Source of the DNA: CAYGZA01 sp964354135
GTDB lineage: Bacteria > Planctomycetota > Planctomycetia > Pirellulales > Thermoguttaceae
NCBI GenBank assembly: GCA_964354135.1
Contig: CAYGZA010000006.1
Coordinates: 1-60,485 of the forward strand
DNA: 60,485 bases
Direction: 5' to 3'
Below, piece by piece: positions 31,533-39,827 of the stretch; the stretch's first letter is position 1; every line of letters starts with the position of its first letter. Position numbers and translations under genes: made by a program. The notes under the pieces are model-generated. The model was given only the letters and a program-made list of their open reading frames with translations, was not told the DNA's origin and made no database searches.

Positions 31533-34253
31533 ATGTTTTGGCCACCAGACAAGCTCCCCGAAGGCCGACACGTCCGCCGTTGGCTCTGGGCCGCGGCGGC
31601 GGTGTGGGCTGGCGCGATCTTAGTCTGCTCCCTGGTGTACGTCCTCCGCCAGCGAGCCGGTTACGTCGAGGTCGCGCGGACGTATGCGCGGGCCGCGCAC
31701 GAAAAGGACGTGGTTTATCGCCGCTGGAATGCGCTGATCGGCGGCGTGTACGTGCCGGTGAGCGAGAAGATCAAGCCCAATCCCTATCTTAAGGTTCCGG
31801 AACGGGAGGTCACGACGCCGTCGGGCCGGGTGCTCACGCTAGTGAATCCGGCGTACATGACCCGGCAGGTCCACGAGATCGCTGCCGAGCAGGGCGGCGC
31901 CCGGGCCAAGATCACCAGTCTGCGGCCGATGAATCCGGTCAACACCCCGGATGCCTGGGAGCGCGCCGCCTTGGAGGCCTTCGAGAATGGCAAGCTCGAG
32001 GTCTCATCCATCGAATTGATCGACGACCAACCTTACGTTCGCCTCATCCGTCCTCTCTTCGTCGAGAAGGACTGCCTGAAGTGCCACGGCGACCAGGGCT
32101 ACCGGTTGGGCCAGGTCCGCGGCGGCATCAGCGTCTCGGTGCCCATCTCGGGGCTCCTCGGCGAACACCTCGCAGAGACGGCGACGGTTCTCTTCGGGTT
32201 CGGGGTGCTGTGGCTGCTCGGGTCGCTGGGGATTGCGTGCGCCGACCGGAGCCTGCTCCGCCGGATCGCCGAGCGGGAGCAGGGCATGGAAAGGCTGCAA
32301 CGCAGCGAAGAGCGCTTCCGCCGGCTCTTCGAGCAGTCCAACGACGCGATCCTGGTGGCGGACGGGGAAGGCCGGATCCTCGATGCCAACGGCCGCGCCT
32401 GCGAAATGAGCCGCTACCCGCGGGACGAGTTGATCGGCCTGCCCATTCACTCCCTGCACGGGGAAGGAAACGAGGACTTCGTCGACGCGGCCATCAAGTC
32501 CATCCTGGAACACGGTGGCAGCCGGTTCGAATCGCAGTGCCTCTGCAAAGACGGCACGGTGTTGGACGTGGAGTTCAGCGCCCGGCGGATCGACGACCCC
32601 CAACCGCTCATCCTCGGGATCCTCCGCGACGTCACGGAGCGCAAGCGGATCGAGGCGGCACAGCAGAGCCAACTGAAGCTTCTGGAAACGCTCCTCGAGA
32701 CCATTCCCAGCGCAGTTTTCTACAACGATGCGGAGGGCCGCTATCTGGGCTGCAACAGGACCTTCGCCGCCTGGGCGGGCAAACCCCGCGAGGGAATCGT
32801 CGGCCGCACCGTACACGAGGTGTTTCCGGCGGATCTGGCGGATCGGCTCCAGGCCTCGGACGCCGAGCTGGCTCGCCGGGCCGGGCAGGAGATGTGGGAA
32901 TCCGTCGTACAACTCGGCGACGGCATCCGGCGGCACGTGCTGGCTCAGAAGGCCACCTTCACGGACGGCGCCGGCAGCGTGGCCGGGATCATCGGAGTGG
33001 TCACCGACATTACCGGCCTGAAGCAGTCCGAGGCCGAGCTGGCCCGGGCCAAGGAAGCCGCGGAGGCGGCCAACCGGGCCAAGGGCGAGTTCCTTGCCAA
33101 CATGAGCCACGAAATCCGCACCCCCTTGACCGCCATCCTCGGCTACTCCGACCTCTTGACCGATCCCCAGCTCTCCGAGGCCGACCGGCAGAGCCACCTT
33201 GAAACCGTCCGCCGCAACGGGCACGTCCTCCTTAAAGTGCTCAACGATATCCTTCACCTCTCCAAGATCGACGCCGGCAAGGTCGCCTTGGAGATCTCGG
33301 ACTGCTCCTTGTGGGAAACGGTCGACGACGTGGTCTCCCTGATGCGCGTCCGCACGCTCGACAAGCCGGTCACCCTGCAAGTGGAGCACGTGTACCCCTT
33401 GCCCCAGACCGTCCGCACCGATCCGACTCGATTGCGGCAGATCCTTATGAATCTGGTCGCCAACGCCGTCAAGTTCACGGAGCGCGGCACGGTGCTGGTG
33501 ACGGTCAGGTTGGTCCGCGACGAGGGGACCCGACCGCGGATTGAGTTTGACATTCAGGACACGGGCGTCGGCATGACCCCCGAGGAGACCTCGCGGCTGT
33601 TCCAGCCGTTCAGCCAGGCGGACGCCTCCACAACCCGGCGGTTCGGCGGAACGGGTCTCGGCCTGGCGATCTCCAGTCGCCTGGCAAAGTTGCTCGGGGG
33701 GGACATCAAGGTGGAAAGCTGGCGGGGGGTGGGAAGCACGTTCACCCTCTCGATCGAACCGGGGTCCCTGGAAAACGTACCGCTTGTGACCGCGCCGCCG
33801 GACGCGACCCTTATCCGGGGGAAGTTCGGGGCGGCGGCCGCGAGCACCACTCTCAGCGGCCGGGTGCTCTTGGCCGAGGACGGCCTCGACAACCAGCGGC
33901 TGATCGGCACGATCCTCCGCAAAGCCGGCGTCGAAGTCGACATGGCCGAAAACGGCCGCATCGCTTGCGAGAAGGCCCTCCAATCCGCCGCCGAAGGAAG
34001 CCCCTACGACCTGGTCCTGATGGACATGCAGATGCCCGAGTTCGACGGCTACCAGGCCACGCGGGAACTCCGCACGAAGGGCTGGTGCCGGCCGATCATT
34101 GCCCTGACTGCGCACGCCATGTCGAGCGACCGGCTCAAGTGCCTCGAAGTCGGCTGCGACGATTTTCTCAGCAAGCCGATCGAGAAGAAACAGTTCCTGA
34201 CCACCGTCGCCCAGTACCTGGTCAGCCAGCCGCAGCCGCTTTCCAGCAGCTAG
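31533..34253 (+). CDS. Hybrid sensor histidine kinase with heme-c sensor domain
   Basis: A 906-aa membrane hybrid kinase. After a TM helix (WLWAAAAVWAGAILVCSLVY) comes a DUF3365 (Tll0287-like) periplasmic domain with a c-type heme motif CLKCHGD at about residue 181, then a second TM segment (TATVLFGFGVLWLLGSLGIA). Two PAS domains follow (RLFEQSNDAILVADGEGRIL, LLETIPSAVFYNDAEGRYLG), then HisKA with the phospho-His in NMSHEIRTPLTAILG at about 525, HATPase (NLVANAVKFTERGT, GTGLGLAISSRL), and a receiver with phospho-Asp in DLVLMDMQMPEFDGYQ at about 830. It probably senses redox or a gas. The start at 31533 fits the TM; the frame is also open 40 codons further 5'. Confidence 0.93.
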   Translation: MFWPPDKLPEGRHVRRWLWAAAAVWAGAILVCSLVYVLRQRAGYVEVARTYARAAHEKDVVYRRWNALIGGVYVPVSEKIKPNPYLKVPEREVTTPSGRVLTLVNPAYMTRQVHEIAAEQGGARAKITSLRPMNPVNTPDAWERAALEAFENGKLEVSSIELIDDQPYVRLIRPLFVEKDCLKCHGDQGYRLGQVRGGISVSVPISGLLGEHLAETATVLFGFGVLWLLGSLGIACADRSLLRRIAEREQGMERLQRSEERFRRLFEQSNDAILVADGEGRILDANGRACEMSRYPRDELIGLPIHSLHGEGNEDFVDAAIKSILEHGGSRFESQCLCKDGTVLDVEFSARRIDDPQPLILGILRDVTERKRIEAAQQSQLKLLETLLETIPSAVFYNDAEGRYLGCNRTFAAWAGKPREGIVGRTVHEVFPADLADRLQASDAELARRAGQEMWESVVQLGDGIRRHVLAQKATFTDGAGSVAGIIGVVTDITGLKQSEAELARAKEAAEAANRAKGEFLANMSHEIRTPLTAILGYSDLLTDPQLSEADRQSHLETVRRNGHVLLKVLNDILHLSKIDAGKVALEISDCSLWETVDDVVSLMRVRTLDKPVTLQVEHVYPLPQTVRTDPTRLRQILMNLVANAVKFTERGTVLVTVRLVRDEGTRPRIEFDIQDTGVGMTPEETSRLFQPFSQADASTTRRFGGTGLGLAISSRLAKLLGGDIKVESWRGVGSTFTLSIEPGSLENVPLVTAPPDATLIRGKFGAAAASTTLSGRVLLAEDGLDNQRLIGTILRKAGVEVDMAENGRIACEKALQSAAEGSPYDLVLMDMQMPEFDGYQATRELRTKGWCRPIIALTAHAMSSDRLKCLEVGCDDFLSKPIEKKQFLTTVAQYLVSQPQPLSSS

Positions 34254-34258
34254 CCGCC

Positions 34259-34915
34259 ATGCCCTGCGACCCCTCTTGGAACGAGTTGGCGCTGGTGGTC
34301 CCGGCGGCGGGACAATCGACGCGGATGGGCTCGCCGAAGGCCCTCGTTGAGTTTGAGGGTCGCCCGCTCCTGGAGCACCTGCTTGGCCCCCGCTTGCTCC
34401 GCGAGTTCGGCGACGTGGTCGTGGTGCTCGGTCATCACGCCGATGCCCTGCGTCCTATTGTCGACCGCTGCGGCTACCGGCACGTCGTGAATCCCGATCC
34501 GGACCGGGGACGGACCGGCAGCGTGCAAGCGGGCCTTAGAGCGCTCCGCGCGTCAGTCCGGGCCGCCTTCGTGCAGCCGGTGGACTGCCCCTTGATCTTG
34601 CCGGAGACGTTCCTCGCCCTGGCGGCCGCGATCGGCACTGACGACGTCGTTATCCCGAGCTACCGAGGGAAACACGGCCACCCACCGCTCTTATCCGCCA
34701 AGATCATTCCGCGGATCTTGGCCGCCGGGCCCGACGAGCCGCTCCGCGGGCTCTTGCAGGCCCCCGAGGCTCGCTGCCGTTTCGTTGAGGTCGACGATCC
34801 CGGTGTGCTCGTGAACATCGACCGGGCGGAGGATCTTGTGCAACTGGCCGCCCTTCATGCTGCCCGCCGCGGAGCGGGGGCGCCGATGAACGAGGTCAGG
34901 CGTGAGAGGCAGTGA
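34259..34915 (+). CDS. MocA-like molybdenum cofactor nucleotidyltransferase
   Basis: A 218-aa NTP-transferase fold protein of the MobA/MocA group (LALVVPAAGQSTRMGSPKAL, VVLGHHADAL, FVQPVDCPLILPETF, YRGKHGHPPLLS). MocA attaches CMP to molybdopterin for xanthine-dehydrogenase-type enzymes. The neighbouring XdhC gene and a molybdenum hydroxylase on the other strand support that substrate over GTP (MobA). The ATG lies 5 bases after the histidine kinase stop, so it is probably translated from the same transcript, although the functions are unrelated. Confidence 0.82.
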   Translation: MPCDPSWNELALVVPAAGQSTRMGSPKALVEFEGRPLLEHLLGPRLLREFGDVVVVLGHHADALRPIVDRCGYRHVVNPDPDRGRTGSVQAGLRALRASVRAAFVQPVDCPLILPETFLALAAAIGTDDVVIPSYRGKHGHPPLLSAKIIPRILAAGPDEPLRGLLQAPEARCRFVEVDDPGVLVNIDRAEDLVQLAALHAARRGAGAPMNEVRRERQ

Positions 34916-34919
34916 AAAG

Positions 34920-35035
34920 CAAAGAATGCAAAATGCAAATTGTAAAATGCAAATTGCACATTGAGGAGCGAGCCGGCATTCCCCAATTTGCATTTTTCAA
35001 TTCGCATTTTGCATTGTTCAATTCGCATTTCCTTG
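34920..35035. repeat. AT-rich repeated and inverted segment between convergent genes
   Basis: AATGCAAATT-like units recur in both orientations (ATGCAAATTG, AATTTGCATT, AATTCGCATT, ATTTTGCATTG), forming a long imperfect hairpin between the convergent mocA-like and xdhC-like genes. It is likely a bidirectional terminator and possibly a small dispersed element. Confidence 0.55.
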
Positions 35036-35059
35036 CCTGACCGGTCCACGGAGCTGGCC

Positions 35060-36007
35060 CTACAAGATGTCGATCTCAAACGGCCCTTCCACGGCCTGGT
35101 ATGTCTCGGCCCGACGGACCTGGATCAATTCCGCCGCAACGCTGACGGCGATCTCCGGCACGGTGACCGCGCCGATCTTCAGTCCGATCGGGGCATGGAC
35201 CCGCTCCAGCCGTGCGCGGTCCACGCCGAGGTGTTCGAGATCGTCGAAGATGATCCCGATCTTGCGGCGGCTGCCGATCATGCCGAGGTACTTGGCCGGC
35301 GAGTCGATCACCGCGTGGAGCGCCCGCCGGTCGTGGGCGTGGCCCCGCGTCACCACGACCACGCAGGTATTCGCGTCCACCGGCCACTGCCGGAGAGCCG
35401 CTTCGATGTCGCCGGTCACTGTCTCGATCGGAGGGGGCAGACGCCGGGGATTCAAGAGATCGCCCCGGTCGTCGAGAACCACCACGCGGAAATCGAGCCC
35501 GACCGCCAGCTTCGCTAGCGCCGCGCCGACGTGGCCTGCCCCGGCGATGAGGAGCGTTGGCGCCGGCTCGACGTTCAGACGATACTCGACGGTCTTCCCT
35601 TCGTGCTCGACGCGAAGCGGGATTTGCGCTCGCTCTTGGCGGCGGATCCGGGCGGCGGCCTCGCGGAACGGACCCGCCTGGGAGGCATCGGTCAGGCAGA
35701 CGACCGCGACCTCCAGGCGGCCGCCGCAAATGAGCCCGTCGTCCCAGCCGTAGTCGTGGTCCAGCTCGAGGCCGAGCAGGCCCGACGAACCCGAAGCGAG
35801 CATCGCCAAGGCCCGGCGCCGGACCTCGGCCTCGGCGCACCCGCCGCCGATCGTCCCTTCCGCGTCGCCATTGGGGTGAACCAGGAGCATCGCCCCGGCG
35901 GTTTGCGGCGTCGACCCCCGGGTGTTGACCACCGTGCAGAGTGCGCACGGCTGGCCGGATTCAAGACGGTCCAAGAGAGACCGGAACAGCTCCAACGGCT
36001 CGCTCAT
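35060..36007 (-). CDS. xdhC: XdhC-family molybdenum hydroxylase maturation factor
   Basis: A 315-aa XdhC/CoxI protein, which binds Mo cofactor and sulfurates or inserts it into molybdenum hydroxylases. The N-terminal domain has CALCTVVNTRGSTPQTAGAM with Cys residues and IGGGCAEAEVRRRAL. The C-terminal Rossmann domain has LLIAGAGHVGAALAKLA and VVVVTRGHAHDRRALHAVI, and YLGMIGSRRKIGIIFDDL is a family hallmark. It is on the same strand as the hydroxylase subunits, 216 bases downstream with an inverted repeat between. Confidence 0.92.
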   Translation of the reverse strand: MSEPLELFRSLLDRLESGQPCALCTVVNTRGSTPQTAGAMLLVHPNGDAEGTIGGGCAEAEVRRRALAMLASGSSGLLGLELDHDYGWDDGLICGGRLEVAVVCLTDASQAGPFREAAARIRRQERAQIPLRVEHEGKTVEYRLNVEPAPTLLIAGAGHVGAALAKLAVGLDFRVVVLDDRGDLLNPRRLPPPIETVTGDIEAALRQWPVDANTCVVVVTRGHAHDRRALHAVIDSPAKYLGMIGSRRKIGIIFDDLEHLGVDRARLERVHAPIGLKIGAVTVPEIAVSVAAELIQVRRAETYQAVEGPFEIDIL

Positions 36008-36050
36008 GGCTCGCCTGCCGACTCAAACCGTACAGGGCGGCAATCGGCTG

Positions 36051-36207
36051 ACCACAAAGGCACAAAGACACAAAGGAGATAAGGGGCTGTTGAGAGAGAG
36101 AATCGCGTAGAATGTGAACCATGCAAAACAAACATTTGGGGCAACTGCAGTTCCCAATCGCGACATTCTACCCCCCTCTTCCCTTCGTGTCTTTGTGCCT
36201 TTGTGGT
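36051..36207. repeat. Inverted-repeat element of CACAAAG units
   Basis: The left end ACCACAAAGGCACAAAGAC (36051 onward, continuing ACAAAGG) is mirrored by CTTCGTGTCTTTGTGCC then TTTGTGGT (36183-36207) with a mismatch or two. About 105 bases lie between. It has the size and form of a small non-autonomous (MITE-like) element and sits between xdhC and the hydroxylase large subunit. Confidence 0.6.
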
Positions 36208-36223
36208 TCATCGACAGTCTGCG

Positions 36224-38389
36224 TCACCGGTTGACGCGGATCGGCATCTCGTGGACGCGCGTGCCCGTAGCGTGGAAGACGGCGTTGGCAATCGCCGGCG
36301 CGACGGCAATAATCGGCGTCTCCCCGCCGCCGGCCGAAGGGAGGTCGGGCCGGTGGAGCAGGTGGACGTCGAGATCGGGTACGTCGCGGAAACGAGGCAC
36401 GAGGTACTTCTCGAACGTCGGATTCCGTACCTTGCCGCCGTCGAATCGCATCTCCTCCCGCAAGGCCGGTCCCAGCCCCATGATGATGCAGCCCTGCACC
36501 TGAGAAACCAGGTTGTCCGGGTTGAGGACCGCACCGCACTCGAACACCTCGCACACGCGGCGCACCGCGATCCGGTCCTGCGCCCGCTCCACGGCGATTT
36601 CGACGCAGGCAGCGACGTAGGAGCCCTTTTCCGTGCCGCACGCCAGGCCCACGCCGGCGTCGGGCCGCTTCTCGTTCACCCTCTCTCGCCAGTGGAACCG
36701 CTTGGCGGCCTCTTCCAGCACCGCGCGCAGCCGCGGGTTGTCCAGGTGCGCGAGGCGGAATTCCAGCGGGTCGGCCCCTGCCGCGGCGGCCAGCTCGTCC
36801 ATGAAGCATTCCCGGGCGAAGTTGTTCGCCGTCGCGGCCAGCGTGCGGTAGGAGCCTTGGCGGAGCGGTGGATCGGACGGCACGTAGCGGCAATTGGTCT
36901 TGCCGGCCCGGTAAGGCGTGTTCACCGCCGCGCCGCCGGAGTTGATGTTGATGAAATGCCACGACGCAAGCGCGCCCTTCGCGTCGAGGCCGGCCTCGAC
37001 GTCAATCACTGCCGCCGGACGGAAATAGGCCCAAGTGAATTCCTCCTCGCGGGTCCAGTGCAGCGACACGGGACGCCCCGCGGCGCGGGCCAGCCGCGCC
37101 GCCTCCACGGCGGCCTCGCCCGTGTGCTTCCCGCCGAAACCGCTGCCGAAGTCCGGCACGATGACGCGCACGCTCTCGTTGGACAAACCGAACGTGCGGG
37201 CCAGCTCCCCGTGGTAGCCGAAGGGGGACTGCGTGCCGGTCCACACGGTCAGTTTGCCGTCGGCCCATTCGGCCAGCGCGACGCGCGTTTCCAGCGGCGC
37301 GTGCTGGACGTACGGCACATGGTACGTCTGCTTAAGAACCTTGTGCGCCTTGGCGATCTCGCCGGCAAACGGGTTCACCGGCACACCGCCCCGCGCGTGC
37401 TTGCGCAGGTAATCGAACACCTCCTTGCTCGAAGGATGCGGGGCGGGCTCCCACTTGGCGGTCGGCGCGACGGCCTCCAGGGCCTGTTGGGCCTGATACG
37501 TCGTCGGCGCGGCTACGCCCACGAATTGCCCGTCCTGCACCGCCACCACGTCCTTCATCGCTTTGGCGGGCCCCAGGTCGATCGAGGCGAGCTTCGCGCC
37601 GTAGGAGGGCGGGCGCAGGACCTTGCCCCGAAGCATGCCGGGGCGCACGAGATCGGAAGGGAACCTATGCGCGCCGGTCACCAGGTCCCGGCGGTTCGGC
37701 CGCGGGAAGGAAGTGCCGAGCACTTTCCACTCCTTGACCGGAGTGACCGTGACGCCGGCCGGAACGGCTGCGGCGAACGCCTTCGCCAAGTCCTCCGCCC
37801 GGGCAAGCTCCGCGTAGGTCATGGTTCGGTTCGTTTCGCGGTGCGCGATCGTGCCGTCCCGCACCTCGAGCGTGCCCTGCTCCACCTGCCAGCGCTTTGC
37901 GGCCAGCTCGACGAGCAACTGGCGGGCAGCGGCCGATGCCGTGCGGACCGCGGGAACGGTCCGCGGCGTGGTGCCGCTCCCGGCGGTGGTTCCATCGTCC
38001 GGGACAAGGCCCGTATCACCCATGATCAGCCGGATCGCTGCGGGGGCAATCCGCAATTCCTCGGCGGCGGCCTGGGTGAGCTCGGCGCGAGAGCCTTGCC
38101 CCATTTCCACTTTGCCGATCATTACGGTGATTGCCCCGTCGCGGTCGATGTGCAGCCTGGCGGAGAGCGCGGTCTGACCGCCCCGCTGCCCGAAGCCGCC
38201 GCGGCCGGGGCCGCGCTTCCCGGCTCCGCGCTGAGCGGAGACGGTGCCGGCGGTGACCGTGATGAGCGCGCCGGCGCCGAGAAACTCGACAAAGGCTCGC
38301 CGGCTCATTTCGGCCTGCCCGAACGCCTCCGAAGCCGATTCGGAGTACTCCGGCTCGCAACCTTCTTGCTCAAGAGGCTCCTGGCTCAT
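36224..38389 (-). CDS. Molybdenum hydroxylase large subunit (IorB-like)
   Basis: A 721-aa xanthine-oxidase-family molybdopterin-binding subunit resembling isoquinoline 1-oxidoreductase beta. The N-terminus has a twin-arginine-like region, MSRRAFVEFLGAGALITVTA, with RR but not the full motif. Mo-binding motifs GKVEMGQGSRAELTQAAAEE, DFGSGFGGKHTGEAAVEAA, GSYRTLAATANNFARECFMDE and the catalytic Glu region SAGGGETPIIAVAPAIANA are present. Its Shine-Dalgarno AGGAG overlaps the stop of the 2Fe-2S subunit gene 11 bases upstream. It probably oxidises an N-heterocycle or aldehyde in the periplasm; the true substrate is unknown. Confidence 0.93.
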   Translation of the reverse strand: MSQEPLEQEGCEPEYSESASEAFGQAEMSRRAFVEFLGAGALITVTAGTVSAQRGAGKRGPGRGGFGQRGGQTALSARLHIDRDGAITVMIGKVEMGQGSRAELTQAAAEELRIAPAAIRLIMGDTGLVPDDGTTAGSGTTPRTVPAVRTASAAARQLLVELAAKRWQVEQGTLEVRDGTIAHRETNRTMTYAELARAEDLAKAFAAAVPAGVTVTPVKEWKVLGTSFPRPNRRDLVTGAHRFPSDLVRPGMLRGKVLRPPSYGAKLASIDLGPAKAMKDVVAVQDGQFVGVAAPTTYQAQQALEAVAPTAKWEPAPHPSSKEVFDYLRKHARGGVPVNPFAGEIAKAHKVLKQTYHVPYVQHAPLETRVALAEWADGKLTVWTGTQSPFGYHGELARTFGLSNESVRVIVPDFGSGFGGKHTGEAAVEAARLARAAGRPVSLHWTREEEFTWAYFRPAAVIDVEAGLDAKGALASWHFININSGGAAVNTPYRAGKTNCRYVPSDPPLRQGSYRTLAATANNFARECFMDELAAAAGADPLEFRLAHLDNPRLRAVLEEAAKRFHWRERVNEKRPDAGVGLACGTEKGSYVAACVEIAVERAQDRIAVRRVCEVFECGAVLNPDNLVSQVQGCIIMGLGPALREEMRFDGGKVRNPTFEKYLVPRFRDVPDLDVHLLHRPDLPSAGGGETPIIAVAPAIANAVFHATGTRVHEMPIRVNR

Positions 38390-38400
38390 AATCTATACTC

Positions 38401-38874
38401 CTATTTGCTCGGAGCGCTCCCCGCCGCGCGGCGGATCGCCCGAAGGATTTTGGTGTACCCGTTGCACCGGCAAAGGTGGCCGTTCATCGACTCCACGATC
38501 TGCTCGTCCTTAGGGTGCGGATTCTCCCGCACAAGCGCGACCGTGGCCAGGACCATCCCGGGCGTGCAATAGCCGCACTGCATCGCCCCTTCTGCGAGAA
38601 ACGCCTCCTGAACCGGGTGAAGGCGGTCGCCCTCGGCCAGGCCCTCGATCGTGACGACGGATTTGTCGGCGACCTCGGCGGCCGGGATCGTGCAGGAGTG
38701 GACCGGCTTGCCGTCCACCAGGACCGTACACGAGCCGCAGCGTCCCTCGCCGCAGCCGTACTTCGTGCCGGTCAATTGGAGGTCTTCCCGCAGCACGTCG
38801 AGGAGCGACCGCTCTCGGCTGGTGGTGACGGTCCTCTTCTTGCCGTTGACGACGAGCGTGATGGTAGCGTCCAT
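38401..38874 (-). CDS. Molybdenum hydroxylase 2Fe-2S subunit (IorA-like)
   Basis: A 157-aa protein starting at the ATG at 38874. The plant-type 2Fe-2S site is TKYGCGEGRCGSCTVLVDGKP, and the second cluster is QCGYCTPGMVL plus NGHLCRCNGYTKIL. It transfers electrons from the Mo centre of the large subunit; no FAD subunit is present, as in isoquinoline oxidoreductases and some aldehyde oxidases. It is the first gene of the operon with the large subunit. Confidence 0.95.
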   Translation of the reverse strand: MDATITLVVNGKKRTVTTSRERSLLDVLREDLQLTGTKYGCGEGRCGSCTVLVDGKPVHSCTIPAAEVADKSVVTIEGLAEGDRLHPVQEAFLAEGAMQCGYCTPGMVLATVALVRENPHPKDEQIVESMNGHLCRCNGYTKILRAIRRAAGSAPSK

Positions 38875-39078
38875 TTTCGGCCTCCCACGAGCCGGCACTC
38901 CCGCGCCCGCGCCAGGGCGATCGAGCGTACCGTTTCCAAGCCCATTGTGCCAGAATCCGCGGGAACTGCAAGAGATCGGTTCCCGAGCGGTTGAACTACC
39001 GTGCCCCCCCAGTTAGGATGAAGCCCTTTACGGCGAGGAAACTGGACCCGTTGCCCGGCAATCGAGTGGAGTAGCGTC

Positions 39079-39792
39079 ATGAAAGTAATGAAACACGTCG
39101 TTCTTGCCGTCGCCGCATGGGCGGTTGTGTCCCTGATTGCCAACACGGCGTCGGCGCAGCCTCCCAAGGGCCGCTCCGACCGCCCCGGCTTCGACTTCGG
39201 GGGGACCGTGGAGTTCGACAGCCCGCCGCTGGCCAACAGCGACGGAGAGAGGCGGGCCCTGGCGGCTCTCGATGAAATGAGCAAGGGTCAATGGTATCTC
39301 AACGTGACCACCAGAGAAGGACGGGTGCTGCGACAACTGACCGAGGCGGTGGGAGCAAAGCGCGTCGTCGAGATCGGCACGTCGAGCGGCTATTCCACAA
39401 TCTGGCTTGCGATGGCAGTGCGATCTACCGGCGGGAAGCTCTTCACCCTCGAGATCGATCCCGAGAAGGTCAAGATCGCAAGGGCGAATCTCAAGAAGGC
39501 CGGCGTCGACGATCTGGTCACGATTATCGAAGGTGACGCCCATGAGACGGTCAAGCAGCACAAGGAGCCGATCGACGTTGTGTTTCTCGACGCCGACAAG
39601 AAGGGCTACATCGACTATCTCGACAAGCTGTTGCCGTTGGTTCGCCCGGGCGGCCTGATCCTCGGCCACGACATGCACCGTCCGATGCCGGACCCTCGCT
39701 ACATCGAAGCCGTCACCAAGAGCCCGCGTTTGGACACGTCGTTCATCATGATGGAGAGCTTCGGAATCAGCATGACGCTGAAGAAGCGGTAG
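39079..39792 (+). CDS. O-methyltransferase-like protein with signal peptide
   Basis: A 237-aa class I methyltransferase of the caffeoyl-CoA/catechol type. The SAM site is KRVVEIGTSSGYSTIWLAMA, then LFTLEIDPEKVKIARANLKK, VTIIEGDAHETV, and the metal-binding Asp region IDVVFLDADKKGYIDYL and GGLILGHDMHRP. It begins with a clear Sec-type signal (HVVLAVAAWAVVSLIANTASAQ), which is odd, because SAM is not known in the periplasm. Either the enzyme is anchored but cytoplasm-facing, or it has a different role. It is transcribed alone. Confidence 0.85.
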   Translation: MKVMKHVVLAVAAWAVVSLIANTASAQPPKGRSDRPGFDFGGTVEFDSPPLANSDGERRALAALDEMSKGQWYLNVTTREGRVLRQLTEAVGAKRVVEIGTSSGYSTIWLAMAVRSTGGKLFTLEIDPEKVKIARANLKKAGVDDLVTIIEGDAHETVKQHKEPIDVVFLDADKKGYIDYLDKLLPLVRPGGLILGHDMHRPMPDPRYIEAVTKSPRLDTSFIMMESFGISMTLKKR

Positions 39793-39827
39793 TCCCAGAG
39801 GGACTCCCAGAGCTGGATCGGCGTCCA

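Noticed and set aside
34259..34915. MobA (GTP-dependent) as the identity of the nucleotidyltransferase
   Set aside because: The adjacent xdhC and hydroxylase genes use the CMP-type cofactor made by MocA; no mob or moa genes are near.
36203..38572. A 789-aa plus-strand frame over the hydroxylase operon
   Set aside because: Shadow of the large subunit; it even spans the inter-subunit gap.
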